Shown here piece by piece: positions 11,070-20,775 of a DNA stretch of 64,000 nucleotides (its first letter is position 1; each line of letters opens with the position of its first letter). The notes under the pieces are model-generated. The model was given only the letters and a program-made list of their open reading frames with translations. It had not been told where the DNA came from and did no database searches. Made by a program: the position numbers and the translations under genes. The stretch covers positions 34,618 to 98,617 of the forward strand of contig JAPLDT010000045.1 of the NCBI GenBank assembly GCA_026391315.1. The letters run 5' to 3'. The stretch is from Bacteroidia bacterium (GTDB lineage Bacteria; Bacteroidota; Bacteroidia; Bacteroidales; Prolixibacteraceae).

Positions 11070-12431
11070 ATGAAACCTGAAGTGGAATCCTACCGGGGAA
11101 AGCGGCAAATTCTTAGAGATTCTCCGAAATTGGAAAAGAGCGCGAATGAGCTGGTCCTGTCCAACCAAACTTTAAAGGAAAGCAATGAATTAATCAATTT
11201 GATTTTGCAATCTATCTTGTTGGGAATGGATATAGTTGATGAACAAGGGAATATACTTTTTCTGAACGGGAACTTGGATATCATCGAACGTAATCAGCAT
11301 GAACTAGAGCTTAAAGCGGCCAAAGTAAAAGCTGAAGAGAGCAACCGCTTAAAACCAGCATTTCTTGTCAGCATGAGCCACGAAATACGGACCCCGATAA
11401 ATGCCATCATGGGTTTCTCCGACTTGTTGATGGAGGCTGAAGGGGATGAAAAAAGGCAGTTTGCTAGCATTATTCAGAAATGTTCGAAGCAATTGCTCTC
11501 GCTGATAGATGATGTATTACATCTGTCGCGGCTGGAAATCGAAAAAATGCACGTCAATAACATCAGATTTAAACCTACAGAGTTGGTCACTGATGTTTAC
11601 CGGATGTTTAACCTCTCCCATTTAAAAAAAGAACTTGACATTGCAATAAGTGTCCCCTGGCAGTACGAAGACCTCGTCATGCTATCTGACGCAGGCAAAA
11701 TCAGACAGGTAATGACAAATTTTGTCGCCAACGCCGTGAAATATACCCTGGAAGGTAGCGTGGTGCTTGGGTTTGAGCTGCAAGACGGATTTGTCGAATT
11801 CTATGTGACAGACACCGGAATTGGTATTCCCAAAAAAGAACAGCAAAAAATTTTCGAGTCTTTCTATCGTTGCGAACAAGCAATATCTTCCTCTATAGAA
11901 GGAACCGGATTGGGGTTGAGCATTGCAAAAGAGTTGGTCGAATTGATGGGTGGAGTGATTGGCGTAAGTTCCGAGCCAAACAAAGGCTCGCGCTTTTTTT
12001 TCTCCATTCCCCTTGAAAAATCTGATAAGATGAAATCTGAGAAACCATTGCTCCAAACGGAACAAAAACAATTGAAGAATTTTACAATTCTCGTTGCCGA
12101 AGACGAACGGGTCAGTTATCAGTATATCGAGATTCTGCTAAAAGATAAAGTGAAAAGAATTGATCGCGCCACCAACGGAAAAGAAGCAGTTGAATTGGCA
12201 CTAAAGAACAGCTACAACCTTATTTTAATGGATCTGAAGATGCCGGTTATGGGTGGGATCGAAGCCACAAAAATACTGAAACAACAATTTCCGGATATTC
12301 CAATTATTGCCCAAACTGCATATTCGATGCCCGAAGAAAAGGAGAGCGCTTTGGAGGCCGGATGTGCTGATTTTCTCACCAAACCAATTAAAAAGAGGGA
12401 ATTGATAGAGATGATAAACAGGTATATGTGA
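11070..12431 (+). CDS. Hybrid sensor histidine kinase/response regulator with a shortened PAS domain
   Basis: About 453 residues from the ATG at 11070 (an in-frame GTG at 11061 is possible). Order: helical N-terminus, a PAS-like piece GMDIVDEQGNILFLNGN that stops abruptly, a HisKA domain with phosphoacceptor His104 in SMSHEIRTPIN, an ATPase domain (N-box Asn221 in FVANAVKYT, DTGIGIP, GTGLGLSIA) and a receiver with Asp388 in LILMDLKMP. Relatives carry roughly 60-70 more residues between the PAS start and the helix before HisKA, so most of the sensor is missing in frame. No membrane segment: a cytoplasmic sensor or relay. Upstream, a good Shine-Dalgarno (AAGGAG) precedes an in-frame ATG (11043) followed directly by TAA. 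Confidence 0.88.
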   Translation: MKPEVESYRGKRQILRDSPKLEKSANELVLSNQTLKESNELINLILQSILLGMDIVDEQGNILFLNGNLDIIERNQHELELKAAKVKAEESNRLKPAFLVSMSHEIRTPINAIMGFSDLLMEAEGDEKRQFASIIQKCSKQLLSLIDDVLHLSRLEIEKMHVNNIRFKPTELVTDVYRMFNLSHLKKELDIAISVPWQYEDLVMLSDAGKIRQVMTNFVANAVKYTLEGSVVLGFELQDGFVEFYVTDTGIGIPKKEQQKIFESFYRCEQAISSSIEGTGLGLSIAKELVELMGGVIGVSSEPNKGSRFFFSIPLEKSDKMKSEKPLLQTEQKQLKNFTILVAEDERVSYQYIEILLKDKVKRIDRATNGKEAVELALKNSYNLILMDLKMPVMGGIEATKILKQQFPDIPIIAQTAYSMPEEKESALEAGCADFLTKPIKKRELIEMINRYM

Positions 12432-12473
12432 AAAGGAGTCAACTTTGCCAATTGGATTAATGTCTAACTTAAT

Positions 12474-13721
12474 TCATTCGGAAGAAAGATTGATCCGGTA
12501 GCCTGCACTCCATTCGATGAAATCAGAAACATGGTAATTGTATGCCCGCAGACAGATTCCTGCAAATATTCTTTTGCTTAACTGGTACCGCAAACCCAGC
12601 CTTTGGTAGGTCGGTGGCTTATTGTTAACAGTAGTTTTTCTGAAGAGATAAAAGCCCGGTTGAATGACAACCGAAAGATGATGAATGACCAGTTCGTAGG
12701 AAGGATAGATGCTCAAATTGAGATTGTTCCCCCAGGAACCTTTACCGCCGGCTTCCGGTTTCGGGCCTTTAACAAATATCGCTGAGTTGTTTGAGCCATC
12801 GTAACCCAGAGAGAGGCCAATCCCAATCTTAGACTTGTAGGTTACCTGACGGCTTAGCAATGTATTGAATCCATAAACAGAATAATATGCCCCCTCGTAA
12901 TTGGCGGTAGAATCGGGCTTGCTACCCATGTAAAGTACATTTTTAACTCCACCGTAGAGTGAGAAATCAAGATAAGTTTTCTGTCGGAAGGCAGGAAGTG
13001 TCTCCTTGACCGCAGGTGAAACGAAACGGTTTGGATGGTAACTCAAGCTGACTTTGGGTGCGAAAGTATTTAGTCCGTAATTGGGACTCTTCAAAGCCCC
13101 GTTCGAGAAATGGGTAAAGCTGTATCCCAAACCAATGTCAAAAAAGCTGTTTAGAGCATAGGTAAGGCTGGTCCCGAGGTCTATAAATACGCTTTGGTCG
13201 GCTCCCATGGAGATGTTATAGCTGTTTTCAGATGGATTGTATCCTTCCCAGTTGAAAGTAAGTCCGAACCCCCCTTCGTAGTTAAAACTTAACCTGTTCC
13301 AGCGCTTAAATGGCGCCTTAAACAGGGCATAGGCAGCAATGGGTGTTCCTAATTTGCTTGTATTAAAGAAGGTAGCAGAATAGATGCCCACACCATAGGA
13401 TGGATAGCCATAGTTCTTCTCCCAGATGCTCTTTCCGGTAGTTTGCTTTTGAAATTGAAAAGAGAGCGCTAAAAAATCATAATCACGGTCAAGAATTGGA
13501 TCCGTCGGTTTAAGAAACGGGTTGGTGGCCATTACCGAACCAAATTGGGAATAACCAGTGAGAATAAAGTTCTTATTGACCTTCAGTGTGTCAGATGGCT
13601 GAACAGATGCAACGCAGTCAATAAATGTACAAAAAAATAAAAGGGAAAAAACAGTTGTATTTGGTAATGAAAATATTTGAGCATATAAAATATTCAACGG
13701 TCTGGAAGAACAGCGGCTCAT
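12474..13721 (-). CDS. PagL-like outer-membrane protein (acyloxyacyl hydrolase/lipid A deacylase family)
   Basis: 415 residues with an N-terminal hydrophobic segment (about 22-38) fitting a signal peptide and a barrel-like pattern of aromatic strands to the C-terminus. The core GLGYSFTHFSNGALKSPNYG, near the middle, matches the PagL-type site in which His and Ser of a HxSN motif are catalytic; PagL removes the 3-O acyl chain from lipid A at the outer membrane. The Bacteroidota version is about twice the size of proteobacterial PagL, so the function is inferred from the motif. It is convergent with the histidine kinase (42 bases apart) and downstream of a strong terminator. Confidence 0.65.
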   Translation of the reverse strand: MSRCSSRPLNILYAQIFSLPNTTVFSLLFFCTFIDCVASVQPSDTLKVNKNFILTGYSQFGSVMATNPFLKPTDPILDRDYDFLALSFQFQKQTTGKSIWEKNYGYPSYGVGIYSATFFNTSKLGTPIAAYALFKAPFKRWNRLSFNYEGGFGLTFNWEGYNPSENSYNISMGADQSVFIDLGTSLTYALNSFFDIGLGYSFTHFSNGALKSPNYGLNTFAPKVSLSYHPNRFVSPAVKETLPAFRQKTYLDFSLYGGVKNVLYMGSKPDSTANYEGAYYSVYGFNTLLSRQVTYKSKIGIGLSLGYDGSNNSAIFVKGPKPEAGGKGSWGNNLNLSIYPSYELVIHHLSVVIQPGFYLFRKTTVNNKPPTYQRLGLRYQLSKRIFAGICLRAYNYHVSDFIEWSAGYRINLSSE

Positions 13722-13766
13722 TCTGCAGGATTTTTTACGGCATCATATTGTGGTTAAAATTACAAC

Positions 13767-13832
13767 TTAAATGGTTATAAAACACGAAAAGAGGCCTTTC
13801 AAAGCCTCTTTTCGTGTTTTATAACCATTTAA
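13767..13832 (-). terminator. Strong bidirectional terminator-like hairpin
   Basis: Perfect 29-bp inverted repeat (13767-13795 and 13804-13832) with an 8-base loop. The stem top is GAGGC/GCCTC and the flanks are A- and T-rich (CACGAAAAG / CTTTTCGTG), so it can stop transcripts in either direction. It starts 6 bases after the stop of the lipoprotein gene on the minus strand. Confidence 0.9.
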
Positions 13833-13838
13833 AGTTAT

Positions 13839-14714
13839 TTACTTCCTCGGCGCAGAGGGAGAATCCATTAAAAGTACCGGCCAAACATTTGGTCTAGGAA
13901 CACTGACGCCCTTGTTATTACCTCTGAACAATCCTGTGGCATCCATATCCGGACCATAATAATACATGGGCCACCCTTTGTAGGTAGGCTGATTCTTTCC
14001 ATAAACGGTAATGCTGCCAAACAGCGATTTATCCAGAACCGAGGGCGCAACAATTTTGTTTGTTTCATAGATCGGCCATACTCCGTTGTTGGAAAGGTCC
14101 GCCTTCGTGTATTTGTTTAAATTGGAACTGTCTTTTGCGAAAGCATAAAGCGTACGGCCATTTACATCAGTGAAATAGGTAGTTTTCCCAATCCCTTCAG
14201 AGTAAACATTGGTAGCGGATACAATGTAGTTTTTGCCATCGGCACCAACCAGCTGGGCATTAGCCAACATGATGGTATAGTCGGGTTTTGCAACAAACCA
14301 TAACTTGTTCACCCCCTCACCGGAAGTTACTTTGGATTGCTCGCGAACGCCACCAGGGGCATAATAATAGAGTGGCCATCCTTTGTAAGTAACCTGATTT
14401 CCTGTCCCGACATTGATCGTACCAAAATCAGCATAAGTCAGGCCCGGAGCCAGTTTGTCCATAGTCAACATAGCAACGGTAAAAATGGGCCAGGCTGTCG
14501 TGCATCCTCCGGTGCAATTGTTAAGCCCATTGGCATCATTCGCAAAAAAGTACAAAGTATTCCCGGCTTTATCTGTCAGGTAACTGCCAAGCGTTGAAGA
14601 GTTCGCGAGTTTGATTTCAAACGGATCAACTGTTTCCGATTTCTTGCAATTGGAGAGCAAAAATCCTGTCACAAGCAACACAAATAGTGCAGTAATTTGG
14701 TATTTTCTTTTCAT
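13839..14714 (-). CDS. Secreted lipoprotein with two repeats of the COG4315 (predicted lipoprotein) type
   Basis: 291 residues. A lipoprotein signal peptide ends in LLSNC with the lipidated Cys at 23, so the product is anchored in a membrane facing the periplasm or outside. The mature part contains two copies of the same roughly 115-residue unit, each with a GxTLYxFAxD segment, a WPI segment and a YKGWPxYYY segment (near residues 110 and 243). This is the unit of the secreted COG4315 / Lipoprotein_15 family, whose function is unknown. It is a single-gene unit with its own terminator; its upstream 370 bases are AT-rich. Confidence 0.8.
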   Translation of the reverse strand: MKRKYQITALFVLLVTGFLLSNCKKSETVDPFEIKLANSSTLGSYLTDKAGNTLYFFANDANGLNNCTGGCTTAWPIFTVAMLTMDKLAPGLTYADFGTINVGTGNQVTYKGWPLYYYAPGGVREQSKVTSGEGVNKLWFVAKPDYTIMLANAQLVGADGKNYIVSATNVYSEGIGKTTYFTDVNGRTLYAFAKDSSNLNKYTKADLSNNGVWPIYETNKIVAPSVLDKSLFGSITVYGKNQPTYKGWPMYYYGPDMDATGLFRGNNKGVSVPRPNVWPVLLMDSPSAPRK

Positions 14715-15085
14715 CGCATTAAATTTTAATTGGTTACTGAAAAGTATTATCAGAATTTAATACGTATTATTTTGCAGCAGGTTTGTGTTTTTAGGCTTGT
14801 TATTTTTATTTAGACTGTATAAATAGTAGAAATATAAATATTTGATATAGAGACTGATATAAAATATTTATATTGAAAATATGTTAAGCAAATATTGTAA
14901 ACAATGAATTTTTCGCACATTTCGGAGACGAAAAGTGGTGATAAGTTAGGATATTTTCGTTAAATCTTTGATTTTTACCCCCTTTGGGCCCTTAGTGATA
15001 TGCTTTGGGATCATTGTGGTGAAGTTTTAAAAATTTTACCACGAAGGTCTCAAAGAAATGCACAAAGGGAACACAAAGGAGCTTA
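14715..15085. other. 371-base AT-rich intergenic region
   Basis: Upstream of the two-repeat lipoprotein gene (minus strand) and downstream of the beta-propeller gene. The first 250 bases are very AT-rich and should hold the lipoprotein promoter, though no clear TAnnTTTG box was found. The last 70 bases carry a degraded copy of the CACAAAG hairpin family. No gene or RNA was recognised. Confidence 0.5.
15013..15080. repeat. Dispersed hairpin element, CACAAAG-type family, copy 2
   Basis: CATTGTGGTGAAG on the left and ACCACGAAGG...CACAAAGGGAACACAAAGG on the right. The pairing is imperfect (GTGGT/ACCAC plus an A/T-rich inner part). It lies just after the stop of the minus-strand gene at 15086. 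Confidence 0.55.
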
Positions 15086-16102
15086 CTATTTCACCGGAGC
15101 AACCTCCAAAATCTTGAAAGTTCCGGGAAGCATGGCCGGGCGACGGTTTCCCTCCTGTTGCGGACCAAATTCAGCGGTTGGCAGGTAAAGATGGTGGGTA
15201 GTTTTATCCACCGCAATGGTGCGGGCTCCTTTTTGAGTGACAATATTCTCCAATACCTTGAAATGATCCTTGTCAATCTCCTGCACTACCGTAATGGTTC
15301 CCTCCCCATTGGAGCTGTATGCCCGTTTTAGTCCCGGATCGAATGCTACACCGTCACATCGGTCACCGATAGGAAGTGTGGTGATCACTTTCCCGGCTAC
15401 TACATCAGAAACCACCATCAATTTATTGCTGCAGACACTGAAAAGCCTGTGTGTTTCATTGTCGAGGGCGAGTCCGCTTGGTTCCTCTCCTGGTGAGATG
15501 GACCAGCTCCTGTCCACTTTCAGCGTGGTGGCATTGATCTCGCTGATTTCACTTTTGTCTTCAATATTGACAAAAATCTTCCCTTTCCCGTCGCTGGCCG
15601 GAAATTCAGGTTTCCCGTCGAGCCGGATGGTGGCTATGATTTTATTCTCTTTTGGATCAATAACAGTGGCAGTGGCGCTTCCTCCATTGAAAGTGAATAG
15701 TTTTTGTGAAAATGAGTCGTACAATAAGGCATCAGGGTTTTTCCCTGTTCCCTTGATTTTACCTGTAACTTCCAGGGTTTTCAGATCGAAGACTGTGACT
15801 GAGCTATCGCGCCCGTTGCTGGTGAATCCCTTGTTGAGAGCGGGTACCGCAGCGATGCCGTGAATCCCGTTGGTGTCGGCAATTTTGCCGATTTGTTTGC
15901 CGGTTTTGAGATCGACAACCAGCGCCATTGTTGCGTGAGAGACATACAAACGACCGGCCGCTTCATCCACCGACAGGTAATCCCAACCACCATCTCCTTG
16001 AAGAGGGAATTGGTTAATAATCTTATAATTAGACTGAGCGCTTACCAAGATACCGCTGCAGAGCAGAGCCGCGGTGCAGATCAAAACGAATAACTTGTTC
16101 AT
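15086..16102 (-). CDS. Secreted YncE/YVTN-type beta-propeller protein
   Basis: 338 residues with a Sec signal peptide (hydrophobic about 4-20, then VSAQS). The body repeats a blade of about 40 residues built as LYVSH-x-VVDLKTGK-IGKIADTxGIHGIA, KLFTFNGGSATATVIDPKENKII and similar, the pattern of YVTN/NHL-like WD propellers (YncE family). Such proteins are periplasmic or surface scaffolds; a binding partner is not evident. It is a single-gene unit flanked on both sides by CACAAAG-type hairpins. No enzymatic motif was seen. Confidence 0.82.
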   Translation of the reverse strand: MNKLFVLICTAALLCSGILVSAQSNYKIINQFPLQGDGGWDYLSVDEAAGRLYVSHATMALVVDLKTGKQIGKIADTNGIHGIAAVPALNKGFTSNGRDSSVTVFDLKTLEVTGKIKGTGKNPDALLYDSFSQKLFTFNGGSATATVIDPKENKIIATIRLDGKPEFPASDGKGKIFVNIEDKSEISEINATTLKVDRSWSISPGEEPSGLALDNETHRLFSVCSNKLMVVSDVVAGKVITTLPIGDRCDGVAFDPGLKRAYSSNGEGTITVVQEIDKDHFKVLENIVTQKGARTIAVDKTTHHLYLPTAEFGPQQEGNRRPAMLPGTFKILEVAPVK

Positions 16103-16132
16103 TTTGTGGATATTATATGAATAATGAAAAAA

Positions 16133-16229
16133 TTAACCACAAAGGGCGCTAAGGATGCACGAAGGACACAAAGTTTAAATTATCGTAATTTGTGACCTTT
16201 GTGTGTTGACTTAGAGTCCATTGTGTTAA
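16133..16229. repeat. Dispersed hairpin element, CACAAAG-type family, copy 3
   Basis: Begins TTAACCACAAAGG and ends TTGTGTTAAA. The inner stem pairs AGGACACAAA with TTTGTGACCT (one mismatch). It lies in the 202-base gap between the propeller gene and the RND pump gene. Confidence 0.65.
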
Positions 16230-16304
16230 ATTTTTATTTTTTAAAAATCTCTAATTAATGCCATTGTTGGCTTTAAAGCGGTAATTTGACATTTATGATT
16301 ACCG

Positions 16305-19300
16305 TTAGTTTAATGGAACTTTATGGTTTCTGAAAATCAATCTCAGCATGGATGGATAAATAATCAAAAGCAAAGGCAATGCTACCACAAATCCTCCGAT
16401 GACAGCGATAGCCAGTGGCTGATGAAGTTGTGCTCCGGTTCCAATTCCCAGGGCAATTGGGGAGAGTGCGATGATGGCTCCAAGGGCTGTCATTAGTTTC
16501 GGCCTAAGTCGCGTGGAGATGGCATAGATGATGGCATCATCGGTTGTACTGGTCTCGAGGGTTTGGTGAAATTGCAGAAAGGTGAAGATGGCATTTTCGC
16601 CAATGATCCCGATGATCATGATAATGCCGGTATAGCTTCCAACATTCAGTGGAGTACTGGTCACGTAAAGCGCGATCATGCTTCCTGAGATCCCCAGGAC
16701 AGAAAGGAAGATGATCAGCATTGCGACTTTGATATCCTTGAACATGAAGATCATCACCGTAAATACCAGCAATGCAGCTGAGAGCAGGATGATCAGCAGC
16801 TCATCAAAGGATTTCTGCTGTTCTTCATAGGCTCCTCCATAACTGATGTGGTAACCCTGCGGAAGATTAATTTTGGATTGAATTCCGGTTTGCAAGTCAG
16901 CCATGACACTTCCTAAATCACGGTTGTTCAGGCGGGCAGTGACAGGGATCATACTTTGCAGGTTCTCCCGGTCGATCTCCGAACTGCCCGGTTCGGGAGT
17001 GATTTTGGCCAGTTGTGAAATTGGCTGTAATTTGCCGTTTGGCTGGAAAATTGATCCGCTTTTCATTCTGTCGAAGGTTGTATTCACCGCCTGCGGATAG
17101 ATCATCCTGATGGCGGTTTTTTGCTCCTTTTCGAAGATATTTCCGATGATTGTTCCCTCCAGTTGTGTTTGCATCTGGGATTGAAAATCGGCCGGGGTAA
17201 TCCCAAATTGTGCAAGTTTCATGTTGTTGGGCTCAATGGTCAGGGATGGACCAGCTACTGTTATCCCGTTAAAAACATCGGCAGTACCTTTCACCTCATT
17301 TGCGACCGCGGCAACTTCTTTGGCTATCCCATGTAGGACATCAGCATTGTCGCCATAGATCTTTATCTCGACAGGCTTTGTCGAGCTCATCAGGTCGCCC
17401 AGCATATCGCCGATCACCTGACCGAAATCGATCTTCAACGCGGGTTGGGTCGATTGAACTTTTCTTCGGATCTCGTCGATTACCTCTTCGGTGCTGCGGG
17501 TCCGGTCTTTCCGGAGTTGAATGAGGTAATCCCCATAGTTCGGTTCGGTGATGAAGAACCCCATCTGCGTTCCGGTTCTTCTGGAATAGGTCTCAATTTC
17601 AGGAACAGAAGGGAATAGCTTTTCCACTTCGCGTAAGATCCGGTCGGTCTCCTGCAGTGAAGTCCCGGGCGGTGAAGTGTAGTCCAGCACAATACTCCCT
17701 TCGTCCATTTCTGGGAGAAAACCGGTCTCCAAACGACTGGAGATAAAATATACCGATCCGATCAGGATGACGATCATCAGGAAACTGATGCCGGGCCTGT
17801 GAACAAAGAAGGAGATCCACCGGCCATGTCTGTTCAGGTTGATATCAACGGGTACTTTCTCCCTATCGCGGTTTCCCGAAAGGAAAAGATAAATAACAGG
17901 AAGTCCGATCCAGGTAATGAAAAATGAGCATATTAGCGTGATCATCATGGTGTTGGCCAATATCTTGAAGTAGGCTCCAGCCACCCCGCTGAGCAGAATA
18001 AAAGGTAAAAAGATGACGATGGTACTGATGGAAGATCCAATCATGGCAGGCAACAGAAAGCCTACCGATTTGGACAACAATGCCTTGGTTGGCGTTTCGG
18101 GGTGCTCTTCATGGGTTCGGTGGATTTGTTCAACCACCACGATGGCATCATCAATGATCAGTCCGATGGAGGCGGCAATGGCACCCAGGGTCATGATGTT
18201 GAAATTGTACCCAATAATATAAATTGTAACCAGTGTCAGCGAAATGGTTAGCGGAATGGTAATCATAATGACGGCGCTCGACTTAAAGGAGCGCAGAAAA
18301 ATAACAGAAACAAATATGGCCAGGATGATGCCAATCCATAAACTATCGCTGACACTGCGAATACTCTCGTGGACAAAATCGGCCTGCACGTAATAGGGAG
18401 CAAGGTTTACACCATGTGGCAGAATGGTCTTGTTAAGCTCTTCTACTTTTTTGGTGACGCCATCGGTAATGTCAATCAGGTTTGCTGTAGGTTGCTTCAA
18501 AACCGCAATGAGAACGGCATTTTTCCCGTTTGCATTGACCCTGACATATTCGGTTTGCTCGGCAATTTTGATGTTGGCAATATCCTGCAAACAGAGCACC
18601 CTTTTCCCACTGTTGCTGATGACCAATTTTTTAAGTTCATCCAGATTTTTGACATTGGCATCTGTAACGGTCAGGTACATCCTGTTGTAATCGTTGAGGT
18701 AGCCGTTGCTGCTGATGAAGTTGGACTGGCTGAGCGCATTGGAGATCATGGCAGGGGTGATTCCCAGGATACTCATCTTTTGCGGCAGTAATTCAATATG
18801 AAACTCTTTGGTTTTTCCACCGATAACCCGAACTTCTGAGACTCCGGCAACCTGCGATAAAACCGGTTTCACAATGTAATTGGCGATGCGGTTGATATCA
18901 ATACTGCTCCTGCCTTGACCCTCGATTACATATCCAATTACGGGGAGGATCGAAGGGTTCATTTTCTCGACGGTAATGGAGGTTCCGGGAGGAAGCTCAT
19001 CCTTTATTTCATTGATAGCCGACTCAACCTGTTGCTTGCACAAATCGATATCCTCCTTCCAGTTCATGAATGCCGAGATCTCACAACTTCCACGGCTGGT
19101 GATACTTCGGACGGTTTTTAGTCCGGGCACTCTTTTGATGGCATTTTCCAGCGGTTTGGTAACCGTAATCATCATCTTGCTAACGGGTTGCAATCCGTTG
19201 TCGGCGATCACCTTTATTTTGGGGAAGGTAATCTCCGGAAAGAGCGACGACTGCATCTGGTTGTACGAGAAGATACCCGCGGCGAGTATGATGAAAAGTA

Positions 19301-19343
19301 CAACGGCGACCGGGTTTTTATGGGAGACAAAAAAGCTCTTCAT
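16305..19343 (-). CDS. RND-family efflux pump, inner-membrane permease
   Basis: 1012 residues, the full length of an RND permease: first membrane helix at about 10-30, a porter domain (about 35-330), helices 2-6 with IMTLGAIAASIGLIIDDAIVVVE in helix 4, a second periplasmic domain and helices 8-12 near the end. It uses the proton gradient to expel substrates through the adaptor and TolC encoded upstream. The helix-4 motif has the paired Asp-Asp of drug/hydrophobic-compound pumps and lacks the DFG...DGA...E of metal pumps, so metals are unlikely. Its start overlaps the adaptor stop by 4 bases. Confidence 0.92.
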   Translation of the reverse strand: MKSFFVSHKNPVAVVLFIILAAGIFSYNQMQSSLFPEITFPKIKVIADNGLQPVSKMMITVTKPLENAIKRVPGLKTVRSITSRGSCEISAFMNWKEDIDLCKQQVESAINEIKDELPPGTSITVEKMNPSILPVIGYVIEGQGRSSIDINRIANYIVKPVLSQVAGVSEVRVIGGKTKEFHIELLPQKMSILGITPAMISNALSQSNFISSNGYLNDYNRMYLTVTDANVKNLDELKKLVISNSGKRVLCLQDIANIKIAEQTEYVRVNANGKNAVLIAVLKQPTANLIDITDGVTKKVEELNKTILPHGVNLAPYYVQADFVHESIRSVSDSLWIGIILAIFVSVIFLRSFKSSAVIMITIPLTISLTLVTIYIIGYNFNIMTLGAIAASIGLIIDDAIVVVEQIHRTHEEHPETPTKALLSKSVGFLLPAMIGSSISTIVIFLPFILLSGVAGAYFKILANTMMITLICSFFITWIGLPVIYLFLSGNRDREKVPVDINLNRHGRWISFFVHRPGISFLMIVILIGSVYFISSRLETGFLPEMDEGSIVLDYTSPPGTSLQETDRILREVEKLFPSVPEIETYSRRTGTQMGFFITEPNYGDYLIQLRKDRTRSTEEVIDEIRRKVQSTQPALKIDFGQVIGDMLGDLMSSTKPVEIKIYGDNADVLHGIAKEVAAVANEVKGTADVFNGITVAGPSLTIEPNNMKLAQFGITPADFQSQMQTQLEGTIIGNIFEKEQKTAIRMIYPQAVNTTFDRMKSGSIFQPNGKLQPISQLAKITPEPGSSEIDRENLQSMIPVTARLNNRDLGSVMADLQTGIQSKINLPQGYHISYGGAYEEQQKSFDELLIILLSAALLVFTVMIFMFKDIKVAMLIIFLSVLGISGSMIALYVTSTPLNVGSYTGIIMIIGIIGENAIFTFLQFHQTLETSTTDDAIIYAISTRLRPKLMTALGAIIALSPIALGIGTGAQLHQPLAIAVIGGFVVALPLLLIIYPSMLRLIFRNHKVPLN

Positions 19344-20266
19344 GGTTTTGGATGAATGATGTTAACCATTGCGGTATCGGCTAATCCATAATGCCCTGAG
19401 TTGATTAAGCGATCATCTTTGCCGAAGAGAGGTGAAATGATTTCGATTTGGGTATCGGTTACAATTCCAGGTTTAAGCAACACCTTCACGGCAGTTGAGT
19501 CATTGATAAGCTTCATTACCCAGAAATTTTCCATGGTTTCATCTGTCAGTATACATTTCTTGTCCGCAATCTGGGTGTTCTCCTTCGTACTTTCTATCAG
19601 TTCAACCGAGGCAAGAAGATTCTCAGGTAAACGCAAACTTGTATTTGCTTTCACAACAAAACTCTGGGTTTGTGATACCTGGTCAATTGCCGAAAGTTTG
19701 GAGGTGATGGTACCCTGAAGCCGGGTCGAATCGGGTAGAAGGATAGAACAATGGGTTCCGATGGTAGCATATCGGTTCTGCTCAAACGGAACATTCAGCA
19801 AAAAGACAAGACTGTTTTGTTCGGCGATGATGCAGAGCTGATCCCCATCGGCGACATAGTCGTTGGCTTGTTTAGTTACCTCGGTGACAATCCCGGAGGT
19901 GGGCGCCTTGATAATCATTTCACCGTTGAAAGCAAATTCAGGATTGTTCTTTGCATAATGGTCAAGCGCTTCAGCCTCTTTGGTTTTGATTGAAAACAGG
20001 CTGCTTCCGGCATTGACAAACTCGCCAATGAAGCAGGATGATTTGGTGATGTACCCTCCTGAAACAGAGCGAACCATGTTTTTCTTCAGATAGGAGGATG
20101 ACGCGGTGAGGTGAATCACCCTGCTAATGGAACCCACTGTAACAGTTGACACAGTCACCGGAGTCGAAACTTTTGGGGTTGCCTCCTCCTTTGGCTTGCT
20201 GGTTGTGTTACAACTTAAAAGGACGAGCAAAATAGCAGCATTGGCAATGACCGGAATTGTTCTCAT
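19340..20266 (-). CDS. RND efflux periplasmic adaptor (membrane fusion protein), lipoprotein
   Basis: 308 residues with a lipoprotein signal peptide (lipobox VLLSC near residues 15-19). It shows the adaptor pattern: a barrel-sandwich (lipoyl-like) half around GGYITKSSCFIGEFVNAGSSLFSI, a very short helical hairpin, the second half IIKAPTSGIVTEV near residues 117-130, then a beta-barrel domain. It links the RND permease at 16305 with the TolC protein. Starts and stops overlap neighbours by 4 bases on both sides, so the three proteins are translationally coupled. It is somewhat shorter than typical adaptors. Confidence 0.88.
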   Translation of the reverse strand: MRTIPVIANAAILLVLLSCNTTSKPKEEATPKVSTPVTVSTVTVGSISRVIHLTASSSYLKKNMVRSVSGGYITKSSCFIGEFVNAGSSLFSIKTKEAEALDHYAKNNPEFAFNGEMIIKAPTSGIVTEVTKQANDYVADGDQLCIIAEQNSLVFLLNVPFEQNRYATIGTHCSILLPDSTRLQGTITSKLSAIDQVSQTQSFVVKANTSLRLPENLLASVELIESTKENTQIADKKCILTDETMENFWVMKLINDSTAVKVLLKPGIVTDTQIEIISPLFGKDDRLINSGHYGLADTAMVNIIHPKP

Positions 20267-20775
20267 TTCAGGTAATTCATTTGATTGATGATTTGAAGCC
20301 TGTTCATTTCGGAAATGGTCAGGTTATTTTTTGCCAGGGTATAATTGTTGACGGTGGCCAGGAAATCGATGAACCGAACCAGCCCCCTGGTAATCTCCAC
20401 TTTGTATATTGCAATAAGTTTTTCCTGCTCAGACAGCTGACTTCTTATTCCCAAAATCAGATCATCCGTAAGTTTTAACTGTTCCGTAAGCTGGCTTAGG
20501 CGCTGCAGGTATTGAGAGGAGTAGAAATGTCGGTAACCCAATCTGCTGCTTTCAGTTAGCAATGTTTTGTTTTGCAGTAATTTGCGTTGTTTGCCGTCGT
20601 AGATGGGGAGCGCAAAGTTTAATCCGAAACTCGTGCCGAAATTATGTGGAATGTTTTCAGGCGAGAAGGCCAAAAATCCGGCGTCAGCAACAACATTCAG
20701 TTTAGGACGGTAGTTCAGGTCAATCAAATGCCTGCTGTTGATGTTTTTCAAACTGTCAATTCGGAATTTCATCAT
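20263..20775 (-). pseudogene. TolC-family outer-membrane efflux protein, C-terminal part of a split gene
   Basis: 170 residues that form the second half of a TolC protein: KFRIDSLKNINSRHLIDLNY, RPKLNVVADAGF, the barrel strand FGLNFALPIYDGKQRKL and a long coiled-coil helix to the end. The apparent start at MMKFR sits inside what should be continuous protein. The first half lies in another frame just upstream (20756-21421) and the frames overlap by 20 bases. About 35-40 residues normally found between the two parts are absent, so a roughly 100-base deletion with frameshift is inferred. It overlaps the adaptor start by 4 bases. Confidence 0.82.

Noticed and set aside
16278..16304. Terminator after the RND permease gene
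   Set aside because: There is a 7-bp inverted repeat (CGGTAAT/ATTACCG) but no T-tract on the relevant strand, so support is too weak.
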